Under the pieces are notes generated by a model, which saw nothing but the letters and a program-made list of their open reading frames with translations, was not told where the DNA came from and did no database searches. Shown here in pieces: positions 1-7,768 of a stretch of DNA of 34,560 bases. The stretch's first letter is position 1. Every line of letters begins with the position of its first letter. A program made the translations under genes and the position numbers. This DNA comes from Thermoanaerobaculales bacterium (lineage in GTDB: Bacteria; Acidobacteriota; Thermoanaerobaculia; Thermoanaerobaculales; Sulfomarinibacteraceae), in the NCBI GenBank assembly GCA_021107705.1, contig JAIOSJ010000301.1, positions 1-34,560 of the forward strand. The letters are read 5' to 3'.

Positions 1-1434
1 GATCCCGACGGCGGCTCGGAAGTGCGCGAGACGGTCGTCACCACCTTTGCCGTTCCGGAGAAGCCCGTCGATCCTGTGGTGTACCACGTCGTTCCCGGCT
101 CAGGTGGCGGGACAGGTACCCCGGTCGATCCCTTTCTTGGTATCGAGTACGCTCAGAGCCAAGCCACTCCCGGTTCGGTCTTCAATCTTCATGCCGGAAC
201 CTATCAGGGCTTCGACTCCGGTGGGGAGATCCAGCTGAATATCCCCGGGACGTCGGATGACTTCATCGTCTGGCAGGCGGCAGGAGACGGGGCCGTCGTG
301 TTCGACGACCCACTCAGGATCGCGGCTGACTTCATCTGGGTCGAGGGTATTCACATTCGAGGCCACGTTGGTGTTGAGTCCGAATACGGCCTCCGAACCT
401 ATGATGCGCCGGAGTTCGTGGTGATCAGCAGGAATCTGTTCACCGATTTCTACTACAGCATCGCCCTCAACCACGGCGGTGAAAATTGGGTCATTACCGA
501 TAATACGATCATCGGCGACAAAGACGTTATCGGCACTCCGGATGGACCACCCAGCTACGGTGGGGAGGGGATCGAGTTGGAACACACCAGCGGGCACACG
601 GTGGCCCATAACAGTATCTCCCGTGTAGCCGACGGAGTGTCCTATCCCCTGAGAAACACCGACATCTTCGGCAACGAAATCTTCGACGTCACCGATGACG
701 GCATCGAACCGGACTACGCCTACGCCAATATCCGCATCTGGGGAAACCGCATCTCCAACGCCCGCCACGCGGGGATCAGTTTCCAGCCGATGAACGGGGG
801 TCCCTGGTATATCCTGCGAAACCAGGTCGTGGCAGGAAACGAAGGGCTTAAACTGCGCGAAAGCACCCGTGCCCTGATCGCCCACAACACCTTCGTCGGT
901 TGGGAGGGCGTTCAGGCATACGGCTCGGAGAGGCTCTTGAATTTCCAGTCGAACAACAACCTCTGGATCACGGTGCAGGATCGCTACGCCTGGGAAAACG
1001 GAGTCGGAGGCGATGCATCTTGGAGTACGAACCTTGATTACGACGGCTTTGACTGGGGAGAATACGTGTACGCCTTCAAGTGGGGTCCGGATGAACGCTT
1101 CGTTGATCTGGTCGAATTCTCGGCGGCAACCGGGCTGGAAACCCACGGTGTCCAGGTCGACCGGAACACCTGTTTCACGACCTTTTACATCCCCGAAGCC
1201 CCGCCTCAGTCCATGCCCTTTCAGTACATGGCGCTCAAGGATGCCTCTCCGGCGATCGATGCCGGTGTCCTCCTGGCCAACATCAACGACGACTTTGAAG
1301 GCTCAGCGCCCGATCTCGGTCCCTTCGAGAAGGGGAAGGGTCTTCCCTGGTACGGACCGAGACCGGAAGGGCTCCTCTTCTTCGACGGCTTCGAAACTGG
1401 GGACACAGCCGGTTGGAGTTCGACTACATCCTAA
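1..1434 (+). CDS. Secreted right-handed parallel beta-helix protein, 3' part
   Basis: The reading frame is open to the first base of the window, so the N-terminus lies outside; the track start at 22 is only the first GTG inside. The visible 477 residues show short beta-helix turns with repeated asparagines and small/aliphatic residues (VITDNTIIG, VAHNSISRV, IRIWGNRIS, LIAHNTFVG), as in pectate-lyase-like and carbohydrate-binding helices. The part near the start (GSGGGTGTPVDPF, then NLHAGTYQG) matches the usual first rung of such proteins. No catalytic residues can be assigned. The C-terminus carries the tag FFDGFETGDTAGWS, a close relative of the tail on the secreted protein at 31438-32043. 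The stop codon TAA is part of a dispersed repeat. It is probably an exported or surface polysaccharide-related protein; the substrate is unknown. Confidence 0.8.
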   Translation, partial: DPDGGSEVRETVVTTFAVPEKPVDPVVYHVVPGSGGGTGTPVDPFLGIEYAQSQATPGSVFNLHAGTYQGFDSGGEIQLNIPGTSDDFIVWQAAGDGAVVFDDPLRIAADFIWVEGIHIRGHVGVESEYGLRTYDAPEFVVISRNLFTDFYYSIALNHGGENWVITDNTIIGDKDVIGTPDGPPSYGGEGIELEHTSGHTVAHNSISRVADGVSYPLRNTDIFGNEIFDVTDDGIEPDYAYANIRIWGNRISNARHAGISFQPMNGGPWYILRNQVVAGNEGLKLRESTRALIAHNTFVGWEGVQAYGSERLLNFQSNNNLWITVQDRYAWENGVGGDASWSTNLDYDGFDWGEYVYAFKWGPDERFVDLVEFSAATGLETHGVQVDRNTCFTTFYIPEAPPQSMPFQYMALKDASPAIDAGVLLANINDDFEGSAPDLGPFEKGKGLPWYGPRPEGLLFFDGFETGDTAGWSSTTS

Positions 1435-1470
1435 CCCGCATTTCTCACCAATCTTCTGCTGCGGCCGGCG
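1431..1470 (+). repeat. Dispersed palindromic repeat, copy 1 (overlaps a stop codon)
   Basis: The copy begins CTAACCCGCATTTCTCACC and continues into TCTGCTGCGG. The same order of blocks, in reverse complement, occurs at 3043-3097 and 21621-21675. The TAA in its first bases is the stop codon of the beta-helix gene. Confidence 0.75.
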
Positions 1471-1593
1471 ATGCACTGTGCCCAGCGGCGTTTTCTCGCA
1501 TCGGGATGCTCGACGGACTGTCGAGTACGACTCCGCGTCCCTCAGGTCGAAAACCCCACTGGACACAGCACCTCACCGCCCTCGCAACGAATC

Positions 1594-1631
1594 TTGGTGA
1601 GAAGTGCGGGTTAACCCGCATTTCTCACCAA
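1594..1631. repeat. Two repeat cores fused head to head as a 38-bp palindrome
   Basis: A minus-orientation core (TTGGTGAGAAGTGCGGGTT) runs directly into a plus-orientation core (AACCCGCATTTCTCACCAA). The arms pair with one mismatch. Together with copy 1 this fills much of the 387-bp gap before mdh (1435-1821), in which I see no gene. A weak candidate promoter for mdh lies at 1706-1736 (TTGTCG, 19-nt gap, TATTCT). Confidence 0.75.
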
Positions 1632-1821
1632 CCTCATCGCGTCTTGCGTCTTTCACTTCGAAAACCGTTAATTAAGTCGGGTTTGGTCCTGTACTTGAGC
1701 AACCGTTGTCGTGGTGCGGTACGGTGGTGCTATTCTATCTTGTGCGGCTCGTGCAATTTTTCACAGTCGGCCTTTCGGTCGGCATGTCACGAGTCCTGAG
1801 AAACCGAGAGGGGAAAGAAAA

Positions 1822-2832
1822 ATGCTGAACAAGATTGGTGTCATTGGTGGTGGAAATATTGGTGGCGTTCTCGTCCAGGAGATCGTTCGCCGCGGTTTGG
1901 CGCGCGAGGTCGGTCTGGTCGATCCAGCTCCGTTCGTGAATCCTGACGATCCGCCGGAGCGGCAGGCAACTGCGGCAAAACAGACCATCGCAGGCGGTAA
2001 ATGCCTCGACATCGCCGAAGCAATGCCGGTGTTGCGCACTGATGTCCGGTGCTACGGCTCGAAGGATTATTCGGCCCTGGCCGGGGCCGACATGGTGATC
2101 AACACCGCCGGTGTGCCGCGCAAAGCTCGCCCGGATGGGACCTTCCCAAGCCGTGACGAGTTGTTGGCCATCAACCTCAAGGTCACAAACCAGGTCGCCG
2201 AAGGGATTTCGGCACAGTGCCCGGATGCGATGATCATCTCCATCGCGAACCCGCTCGACGCCATCGTCTACACTTTGGACAAGCGTCTCAATCCTCCGAA
2301 GAACAAGCTTGTGGGTATGGCAGGCGTGCTCGACTCGGCGCGCTATTGCTACTTCGTCGCCGAAGCGGCCAACGTCTCGGTGGACAACGTCAACGCGTTG
2401 GTGCTCGGTGGTCATGGCGACACCATGGTTCCGGTTCGCTCTTCGTGTTTGATTGCCGGTATTCCGGTTGACAAATTCATCGACGCTGAAACCCTGGCCG
2501 CGATCGAGACCCGTACGCGCAAAGCGGGCGGAGAAGTCGTCGGTCTCCTCGGCATCGGTTCGGCCTTTGCCTCGCCGGCCTGGTGTGCACTCGAAATGGC
2601 GGAGGCAATTGCCTACGACAAACGCAAGATCATGCCGGTGTGTACCAAGCTTGAGGGTGAGTACGGCGCCGACGGTCTCTTTGTCGGCGTTCCCGCCATT
2701 CTCGGCAAGAACGGTGTCGAAGAAGTGATCGAACTCGATCTCACCGCCGACGAGAAGGCCGCCTTCGCCAACTCGATCAACGCGGTCAGCAAGACATGTA
2801 GCGAAGCCGACGAGATGCTCGCCAAGCTCTGA
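1822..2832 (+). CDS. mdh: Malate dehydrogenase (LDH/MDH superfamily)
   Basis: The enzyme interconverts malate and oxaloacetate with NAD(H) in the cytoplasm, in the TCA cycle or its reductive branch. The start is ATG 1822, behind GAGAGGGGAAAG and with the nucleotide-binding motif GGGNIGG near residue 8; the longer track ORF begins in non-coding sequence. The 336 residues are normal for the family. Visible family signatures are INTAGVPRK, the SIANPLD segment and GGHGDTMVPV with the catalytic histidine. The substrate loop reads VPRKARPDGTFPSRDELL, with the two arginines expected for malate but a few extra residues between them compared with the usual RKPGMSRDDL. Lactate dehydrogenase is less likely because of this loop. 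The gene appears to be a single transcription unit, ending in a strong terminator. Confidence 0.92.
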   Translation: MLNKIGVIGGGNIGGVLVQEIVRRGLAREVGLVDPAPFVNPDDPPERQATAAKQTIAGGKCLDIAEAMPVLRTDVRCYGSKDYSALAGADMVINTAGVPRKARPDGTFPSRDELLAINLKVTNQVAEGISAQCPDAMIISIANPLDAIVYTLDKRLNPPKNKLVGMAGVLDSARYCYFVAEAANVSVDNVNALVLGGHGDTMVPVRSSCLIAGIPVDKFIDAETLAAIETRTRKAGGEVVGLLGIGSAFASPAWCALEMAEAIAYDKRKIMPVCTKLEGEYGADGLFVGVPAILGKNGVEEVIELDLTADEKAAFANSINAVSKTCSEADEMLAKL

Positions 2833-2860
2833 TTCGGTAGCTTAGCTGAAAGTTCCAAAG

Positions 2861-2892
2861 AGAGCCGGAACCTTTTTGGTTCCGGCTCTTTT
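2861..2892 (+). terminator. Rho-independent terminator after mdh
   Basis: A perfect 12-bp stem AGAGCCGGAACC / GGTTCCGGCTCT with a five-T loop is followed by a short T run, 28 nt after the mdh stop codon. Confidence 0.9.
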
Positions 2893-2949
2893 GGTTAGCC
2901 CGACCTCTCAAAAAACCTCAGCAGTTTGAGCAATGTGATGAGCGCCCAT

Positions 2950-3039
2950 TGTGGTAGCGGGCTTCCAGCCTGCGGTCCGAGAGCGGGGATGATCACGCAC
3001 GCGACCTTTCCGACCACAGGCTGGAAGCCCGCTACCACA
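2950..3039. repeat. Long inverted repeat, REP/BIME-like
   Basis: TGTGGTAGCGGGCTTCCAGC plus CTG at 2950-2972 is repeated perfectly in reverse complement at 3017-3039. Pairing continues inward past one mismatch for four more bases. The 23-bp arms enclose 44 bp with no gene. It lies between the mdh terminator and the end of the GGDEF gene and has no terminator-like T run. Confidence 0.85.
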
Positions 3040-3042
3040 AAA

Positions 3043-3097
3043 CAGATGGCTGCCATGCGTCGCCCGCAGCAGACAGCCGGTGAGAAGGTCGGGTTAG
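3043..3097 (-). repeat. Dispersed palindromic repeat, 55-bp copy (overlaps a stop codon)
   Basis: The 55 bp starting CAGATGGCTG and ending GAAGGTCGGGTTAG match 21621-21675 with only two differences. On the minus strand it begins CTAACCCG, and this TAA is the stop codon of the GGDEF gene. Confidence 0.85.
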
Positions 3098-4350
3098 CTC
3101 CCGACCAGGCGATTTCGGCCCGATCTCTTCGCTCTGTAGAGGGAGCGATCCGCGGCGCGGAGTACTTCACCGCTTTCGCTGCGATCGGCAGTCGGACCGG
3201 CGACGCCGATACTGACGGTCAGCTTCGCCTGAGGTGGTGTTTTCTTCGATTTCTTCGGTCGATCCGGTTTCTTTTGCGGACGCTCCGGTGAGCGAATGCT
3301 GAATTTGCGGTCGGCGATGGCGCGGCGGAGGTCCTCAAGATGTGGGCGGGCGGAAGCGACTGATTGGCCTGAGAAGATCAAAGCGAACTCCTCTCCGCCG
3401 TAGCGATATGCTTTGGTGCGTCCTCCGGTAGCTCTCAGACTGTCGGCGACCATTCGCAATGCCTGATCACCTGCCTGGTGGCCGTACCGATCGTTGAAGC
3501 GCTTGAAATGGTCGATATCGACCATTGCAATGGCGTAGGTACCTGTGAGACTACGGAGCGCTTCGTTGAAGGCTCTCCGCGCCGGGAGTTCGGTCAACTC
3601 GTCCAGAAAAGCCAATTTATGAGAGTCTTCCACCAGTCCCAGGAGCAGGACGAGTTGGGCTGCGGCCAGAAGCAAGGTCGCGCTCAAGAGTCCCCGATCG
3701 CCGTGCATCGCAAGAGCGCAGCAGGTCAGGACCCCCAGCATTCCGATTTCGAACACGCCACGTCGGAGTGTCAATGCCACGAGCGTGAAAACCGTAGCGA
3801 TGAGGAAGGCGAGTAGTGAGGCCTGAGGTGTTTGCGCCAGGTCAAACCACCTGCCGAATCTGTTCTCGCTCAAGCCAAGACTGAGAACCCAGCTGACCAG
3901 TGCCGGTTGAATGAAGATCGCCGCCAAGCAAATAAGAGTCGAGACTTTAACCACCGACCGATCTCGGAAGAGCCCGATCAACCCCAGGTTCAAGGGCAGA
4001 AGAATGGCGAGGGCTGCGAGTCCGGGGCCGAAACCGGTACTGATTTCTACGGTCAAAGGGCCTCGAATCAATTGGTTTGCGAGGGCGAGCGTCATGGCAG
4101 CGAGAAATATGCGGCTGCGGCGGAAACGCCAGGCCAGGATGATGCTGAAGATGGCCAAGAATTCGGTTGCCCTTTCCGCAAACGGTAAATAGGCGGAAGG
4201 AAGCTCGGTCAGACCGGTAATCCAGCCGGCCGCCGGGAGAGAAACGGCGGTTGCAATCGTGATTCTTCCGGGCAGGTTTTTCAGGCGGACCTCCAGACCT
4301 TGTTTGAGAATAGCTGAGTTGCGAGGCCGAGTTTGTGCTGATGAACACAA
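3094..4350 (-). CDS. Membrane-bound diguanylate cyclase (GGDEF)
   Basis: Likely makes cyclic di-GMP from two GTP at the inner membrane. The first ~230 residues contain about seven or eight hydrophobic helices. The cytoplasmic GGDEF domain follows, with FLDELTELPARRAF at its start, the metal-binding segment MVDIDHFKRFND, the active-site signature RYGGEEF and the closing SIGVA strand. The inhibitory RxxD site that normally precedes the signature is absent (GGRTKAY stands there), so classic product inhibition is not expected. A Pro/Lys-rich insert (RPQKKPDRPKKSKK) sits just before the SIGVA strand. The start is uncertain: TTG 4350 with AGAGG upstream is the only plausible one after the in-frame stop codon. 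The gene is divergent from the DUF364 gene, with a 64-bp gap shared for their promoters. Confidence 0.88.
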   Translation of the reverse strand: MCSSAQTRPRNSAILKQGLEVRLKNLPGRITIATAVSLPAAGWITGLTELPSAYLPFAERATEFLAIFSIILAWRFRRSRIFLAAMTLALANQLIRGPLTVEISTGFGPGLAALAILLPLNLGLIGLFRDRSVVKVSTLICLAAIFIQPALVSWVLSLGLSENRFGRWFDLAQTPQASLLAFLIATVFTLVALTLRRGVFEIGMLGVLTCCALAMHGDRGLLSATLLLAAAQLVLLLGLVEDSHKLAFLDELTELPARRAFNEALRSLTGTYAIAMVDIDHFKRFNDRYGHQAGDQALRMVADSLRATGGRTKAYRYGGEEFALIFSGQSVASARPHLEDLRRAIADRKFSIRSPERPQKKPDRPKKSKKTPPQAKLTVSIGVAGPTADRSESGEVLRAADRSLYRAKRSGRNRLVGS

Positions 4351-4414
4351 AGAACCTCTTGGAAACGAAAGTCATATTCATCTCGGTGGGGGATAATGTC
4401 TCTCTGGAGGTCGT

Positions 4415-5167
4415 GTGAAGAACAACGATGACCTGGGTGCAATCCTCGAGTGGGTCAATGGGTTGGATGCGGCTCGGAAGGTACGAGTGCTGGATGTGCG
4501 GGTTGGGGCCTTCTGGTCGGTTGTGCGTACGACCGAAGGCGTCGGAATGGCGTCGTCGCACTTTCCTGGGTTTCACGCCGGTAGTGTGATTCCGGTAGCG
4601 GACGCCGGGAGTCTCGGCGGGGGCTCAGCCCTCGAGCTGGCCCGTCTGTGCCTGTCTCAATCAGTCATCGAGACCTCGATCGGTGTCGCGACGCTCAACT
4701 CCCTGCTGACGTCACGTCTTGGTGAGACAACATCAGACAACGCCAGGGATCTTCTCGTTCAGTACGGGGCAGGACGGCGCATCGCCATGATCGGCCGTTT
4801 TCCCTTTGTCGATCAACTCCGTTCGGTCTGCGACGAGTTGTGGGTGTTTGAGCAGGATCAGCGGAAGGCCGACGAGTATTCGGAGAGGGATCTTGCCGAG
4901 ATGCTTCCCAAGGCCGACGTCGTGGCCGTCAGTGCTACGACGCTCATCAATCACACCTTGCCGTCCATCCTGAAATGGACCCGACCGGAGGCCTTTCGAA
5001 TGATGCTCGGGCCGAGCACCCCCCTATGTCCCGTACTGTTCGACGCTGGTTTCAACGTCTTGTGTGGGACCGTGGTTGAAGAGCCGGAAATGGTCATCCG
5101 TGTCGTTTCTCAGGGCGCCGTTACGCAGCAGATCAAGGGCGTTCGACGGGTATGCCTCTGGGCGTAG
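4415..5167 (+). CDS. DUF4213/DUF364 protein, putative metal-chelation family
   Basis: The 250-residue protein has the two-part build of this family. The N-terminal half (DVRVGAFWSVVRTTEGVGMA, ALNSLL-like region) resembles DUF4213. The C-terminal Rossmann-like half (RIAMIGRFPFVDQL, ADVVAVSATTLINHTL, MLGPSTPLCPVLFDAG) resembles DUF364, named for a putative role in heavy-metal chelation. The true function of the family is not settled. The start is GTG 4415 with GGAGG five bases upstream. It stands alone, divergent from the GGDEF gene, so context does not help. The last eight residues (VRRVCLWA) are encoded by a DNA segment that recurs at 13469-13502. Confidence 0.8.
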   Translation: MKNNDDLGAILEWVNGLDAARKVRVLDVRVGAFWSVVRTTEGVGMASSHFPGFHAGSVIPVADAGSLGGGSALELARLCLSQSVIETSIGVATLNSLLTSRLGETTSDNARDLLVQYGAGRRIAMIGRFPFVDQLRSVCDELWVFEQDQRKADEYSERDLAEMLPKADVVAVSATTLINHTLPSILKWTRPEAFRMMLGPSTPLCPVLFDAGFNVLCGTVVEEPEMVIRVVSQGAVTQQIKGVRRVCLWA

Positions 5168-5175
5168 CGAAGCTG
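5142..5175 (+). repeat. Short dispersed segment shared with 13469-13502
   Basis: TTCGACGGGTATGCCTCTGG and the following bases to AAGCTGAT agree with 13469-13502 at most positions: an 11-base block and an 8-base block are identical and the spacing is equal. It overlaps the 3' end of the DUF364 gene. Confidence 0.45.
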
Positions 5176-5788
5176 ATTGATCGAAGAGTGGGATGACCGA
5201 AACGATAAACAGAAGAACGTCGGCAGGCACGTCCCAGCGGGGCACGCGGCCCGCGAGTTTTGAGCGCGTGACAGGTCCGGTGATCGAGGTCGCGGGTTCT
5301 CGAATTCACGAAACAATCGCTTCCACCGGGGGTGGTCCGACCTTTTGCTGCGGGTCGTTTCGTTTTCAGTGGGTGCAAAAAGTCCGACCTGGCCCGCCGC
5401 GGGAAGGGAGTTCAAAACAGTCGTCCCGGCAGGCGGGTAGGCCGTCGCTGTACGAAGTGCGGCGGTGAGATGCGGAGCGTTGTGAATATTGAGTTCAACG
5501 AGCTACATTTGGCGCCGCGAGGATTTCGAGGCGCAGGCTGGAAAAGAGTTCTGAAAGAAACGGTCTCACAACCACATCGGAACCGTCTGATCATCGGTTC
5601 AACTATAATCTAAACTGAGGTCTGTCAAGGATTTTTGCATGTGCCTGAGCTGACAGCTCCCGGCGGAGCCGGAACTCAACAGGTTCCGGCTTCGCCGGGC
5701 GAGGTGCTAGGATTGTCGCTGCCGAGAGCCGACCTCTGAGAGTGGTTGGAGCCTTGGATATCTGCTCATCGGGAATCGGAGGATCAGC
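5168..5788. other. Gene-free region before the RiPP-like cluster
   Basis: I see no convincing gene in these 620 bp; the track ORFs here lack family features and a good ribosome binding site. The region holds a degenerate copy of the dispersed repeat (about 5337-5356, CCGACCTTTTGCTGCGGG), a long hairpin (5659-5699) and a good TATAAT at 5604-5609. That box could be the -10 of a promoter for the pqqD-like gene, although no clear -35 stands before it. Confidence 0.5.
5659..5699. repeat. 17-bp hairpin, not a terminator
   Basis: CCCGGCGGAGCCGGAAC pairs with GTTCCGGCTTCGCCGGG across a 7-base loop, with one G-T pair. No T run follows on either strand, so it is either a small palindromic repeat or a structure in the leader of the pqqD-like transcript. 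Confidence 0.7.
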
Positions 5789-6082
5789 ATGGATTTGGAT
5801 ACAGTCCTGATGCCAAATGGGGATTTCGTGTTCCGGGATATCGGAGGCGAAACGATCTTGGTTCCGGTGAGGGCGGGGGTCAGTGAGCTGGATTCCCTTT
5901 TTGCCCTCAACGAGGTTGGAGCGGTGGTGTGGAAAGGGGTGGAAGCCAGGTCCAGCGTTCAGGAGATCGTCTCGGTCGTGCGGGCTGAATTCGAGATCGA
6001 GCCGGCCGTTGCCGAAAAAGATGTTCTCGAGTTCCTGGATGTTCTGGTCGAGCGGAATCTGATTCGGCACGCTGAGGTTTGA
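5789..6082 (+). CDS. PqqD-family peptide chaperone (RiPP recognition element)
   Basis: A 97-residue winged-helix protein that in this family binds the leader of a ribosomal peptide and hands it to a radical SAM enzyme. The family signature is clear: LFALNEVGAVVWKGVE, then VQEIVSVVRAEFEIEP, then DVLEFLDVLVERNLI. The N-terminal strand region (NGDFVFRDIGGETILVPV) is also typical. The start is ATG 5789, with CGGAGGA six bases upstream. The stop codon overlaps the first possible start of the radical SAM gene, which indicates translational coupling. It is not evidence for PQQ synthesis, because no other pqq genes are present and the neighbours point to a different peptide. Confidence 0.9.
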   Translation: MDLDTVLMPNGDFVFRDIGGETILVPVRAGVSELDSLFALNEVGAVVWKGVEARSSVQEIVSVVRAEFEIEPAVAEKDVLEFLDVLVERNLIRHAEV

Positions 6083-7305
6083 CGGTGGCCGTGCTCAAAG
6101 AAACAGATTACGCCGAGTTCAGCAAGAGGATCCATGGGCGTGTCTCTCCGACTTCACGCCGTCCCATTAACGGCGCCATTGAAGTGACCCGGCGATGTAA
6201 TCTCTCGTGTTCGCATTGTTATAACAATCTCCCCGCAGGCGACCCCAAAGCCCGGGCTCGCGAATTGACGTTCGAGGAATACCGCAGAATTTTCGATCAG
6301 TTGGCCGAGGCGGGCACACTGTGGGTTCTATTGACGGGGGGGGAGATCTTCGCCCGGGCGGATTTTCTGGATATTTATCGCTACGCCAAACAGAAGGGTT
6401 TTCTCCTGACCCTGTTCACGAACGGCATGGCCATCAACGAGGCCCGGGCCGACTTTCTGGCTCAGTGGCGTCCCTTTGCGATCGAGATCACCCTCTACGG
6501 TGATACTCGGGAGACCTATGAGCGTTTGACTGGTGTGCCAGGCTCGTTCGATCGGGTCCGAAGGGCGATCGAGATCGTGCTTGAGCGGCAACTGCCGTTG
6601 AAGTTGAAAACAGTTGTTCTCAAGGAGAACCGACACGAGCTCGGTGCGATGAAGGAATTTGCGGAAGAGCTGGGCGTCGAATTCAAGTTTGACGCGATGA
6701 TCAACCCGCGCCTCGACGGATCCCTGGCACCTCTGGCCACACGACTCGAGCCTGCCGAAGTTGTGGCCCTCGACCTTGAGGATCCACGGCGTCTGGAGGC
6801 GTGGGATACCTTCTGCGACCATTTCCACGGGCCGGCCCAACCTCCCGAGAGGGAAGATCGTCTCTATCACTGCGGGGGCGCCGTCAACTCCTTCTCGATT
6901 GACCCGTACGGCAATCTTGGACTCTGTGGTTTTTCCCAGAAGGACCTTTTTGACCTGCGTGGCGGGAGCTTCAAGGAAGGATGGGATTCCTTTCTGGGAA
7001 AGGTCGTGGAACGCCGGGTCCGAACTGTGACCAAATGCACGACCTGCCATCTCAAGGCGCTTTGCGGAATGTGTCCGGCTTACGGGGAACTCGAGAACGG
7101 GAATCCGGAGAATCCTGTTGACCATCTCTGTCATGTCGCCCATTTGCGGGCCCATATGCTCGAACTGGAGATTTCCCCTCATGGAGAGTGTGAATACTGC
7201 CCCGGGGGCAGGGAATACGAGCTGTTGCTTTCGGAACTTTGCCGGCTAGAAGCGTGTGCCGTATTGGCCTCTGAGGACGACAAGCCTCTGAGGACGACAA
7301 TTTGA
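6079..7305 (+). CDS. Radical SAM/SPASM peptide maturase
   Basis: Cytoplasmic iron-sulfur enzyme expected to modify the precursor encoded downstream. The radical SAM cluster motif RCNLSCSHC (C40, C44, C47 from the TTG start) is followed by the SAM-binding TGGEIF segment. The C-terminal SPASM region holds the auxiliary-cluster cysteines in HCGGA, GLCGFS, CTTCHLKALCGMCPAYGE and DHLCHVAH, and a late CEYC pair. At 408 residues it has normal length for the group. Two starts are possible: TTG 6079, overlapping the pqqD stop codon, or GTG 6085, which lies better spaced from GCTGAGG. The chemistry cannot be read from sequence. A Cys-rich target favours a thioether or another Cys/C-H crosslink, but epimerisation or a C-C crosslink is possible. 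Confidence 0.9.
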   Translation: MTVAVLKETDYAEFSKRIHGRVSPTSRRPINGAIEVTRRCNLSCSHCYNNLPAGDPKARARELTFEEYRRIFDQLAEAGTLWVLLTGGEIFARADFLDIYRYAKQKGFLLTLFTNGMAINEARADFLAQWRPFAIEITLYGDTRETYERLTGVPGSFDRVRRAIEIVLERQLPLKLKTVVLKENRHELGAMKEFAEELGVEFKFDAMINPRLDGSLAPLATRLEPAEVVALDLEDPRRLEAWDTFCDHFHGPAQPPEREDRLYHCGGAVNSFSIDPYGNLGLCGFSQKDLFDLRGGSFKEGWDSFLGKVVERRVRTVTKCTTCHLKALCGMCPAYGELENGNPENPVDHLCHVAHLRAHMLELEISPHGECEYCPGGREYELLLSELCRLEACAVLASEDDKPLRTTI

Positions 7306-7370
7306 TCGAGGGCGATGGAATTGGCCAGTCCGGCCCCGCTCCTGGTTGATGTGCTGCGCGCATTGGGGTT

Positions 7371-7398
7371 TTGTCAGTCTGTTGGTCTGCTCTATAGA
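7371..7398 (+). promoter_or_regulatory. Candidate sigma70-type promoter for the precursor gene
   Basis: TTGTCA at 7371-7376 and TATAGA at 7393-7398 are separated by 16 bp, in the 255-bp gap between the maturase and the precursor. A separate promoter would let the precursor be made in excess over its maturase, as is common in RiPP clusters. The predicted leader is about 155 nt. Confidence 0.45.
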
Positions 7399-7561
7399 TA
7401 TTCATCGAAGTTAGGGCTATACTTCGAATTGGAAACTATTGTGATGCCCGGGGAATCGGCCACCATAGGTTGGTGTTGTTTCTGACGGGTTCCGGGAACG
7501 TAGAGCGGGTCGATGCCATGGATGGCGAGTGAACTCCGGGGAGTGGGGTAAGAGGTGCGTA

Positions 7562-7744
7562 ATGATTAATGATGGAAGCCCAACGAAGACCGTGCAGAAA
7601 AAAGGCTATGTCAAACCGACCATCTCCGAGGTGAAACTCCGGCCGGAAGAGGCAGTCCTGGGGAACTGCAAGATCAGCGGTTCTTCCGGGCCGTTGTCGG
7701 GTAGCTGCGCATCTCCAACTACCTGCTCCGTGCTGGGTTCGTAG
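7562..7744 (+). CDS. Putative RiPP precursor peptide, three-Cys core
   Basis: A 60-residue peptide. The start is ATG 7562 behind AGAGGTG; the track ORF adds 11 residues from a GTG. The leader half contains YVKPTISEVKLRPEEAVLG, which looks like a recognition sequence for the PqqD protein. It is followed by CK and then a Gly/Ser/Thr-rich tail with two more cysteines (SGSCASPTTCS), ending in VLGS. Small size, position directly after a PqqD/radical SAM pair and a charged leader with a Cys/Gly/Ser core make a modified-peptide precursor the best reading. No GG cleavage site is obvious; cleavage around GNCK would be a guess. The C-terminal serine matters because an HprK-like kinase follows 24 bp downstream. 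I do not recognise a named RiPP class. Confidence 0.72.
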   Translation: MINDGSPTKTVQKKGYVKPTISEVKLRPEEAVLGNCKISGSSGPLSGSCASPTTCSVLGS

Positions 7745-7768
7745 CGGTGGAGTGCGAATGGGGAGAGT

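Noticed and set aside
1413-1799. 128-aa ORF between the beta-helix gene and mdh
   Set aside because: It is built mostly from repeat sequence, and its start lies inside the previous gene.
5193-5613. Two overlapping small ORFs in the gap before the pqqD-like gene
   Set aside because: They lack credible ribosome binding sites and family features, have odd composition and run across a repeat fragment.
5659-5699. Terminator
   Set aside because: The strong stem is followed by no T run on either strand.
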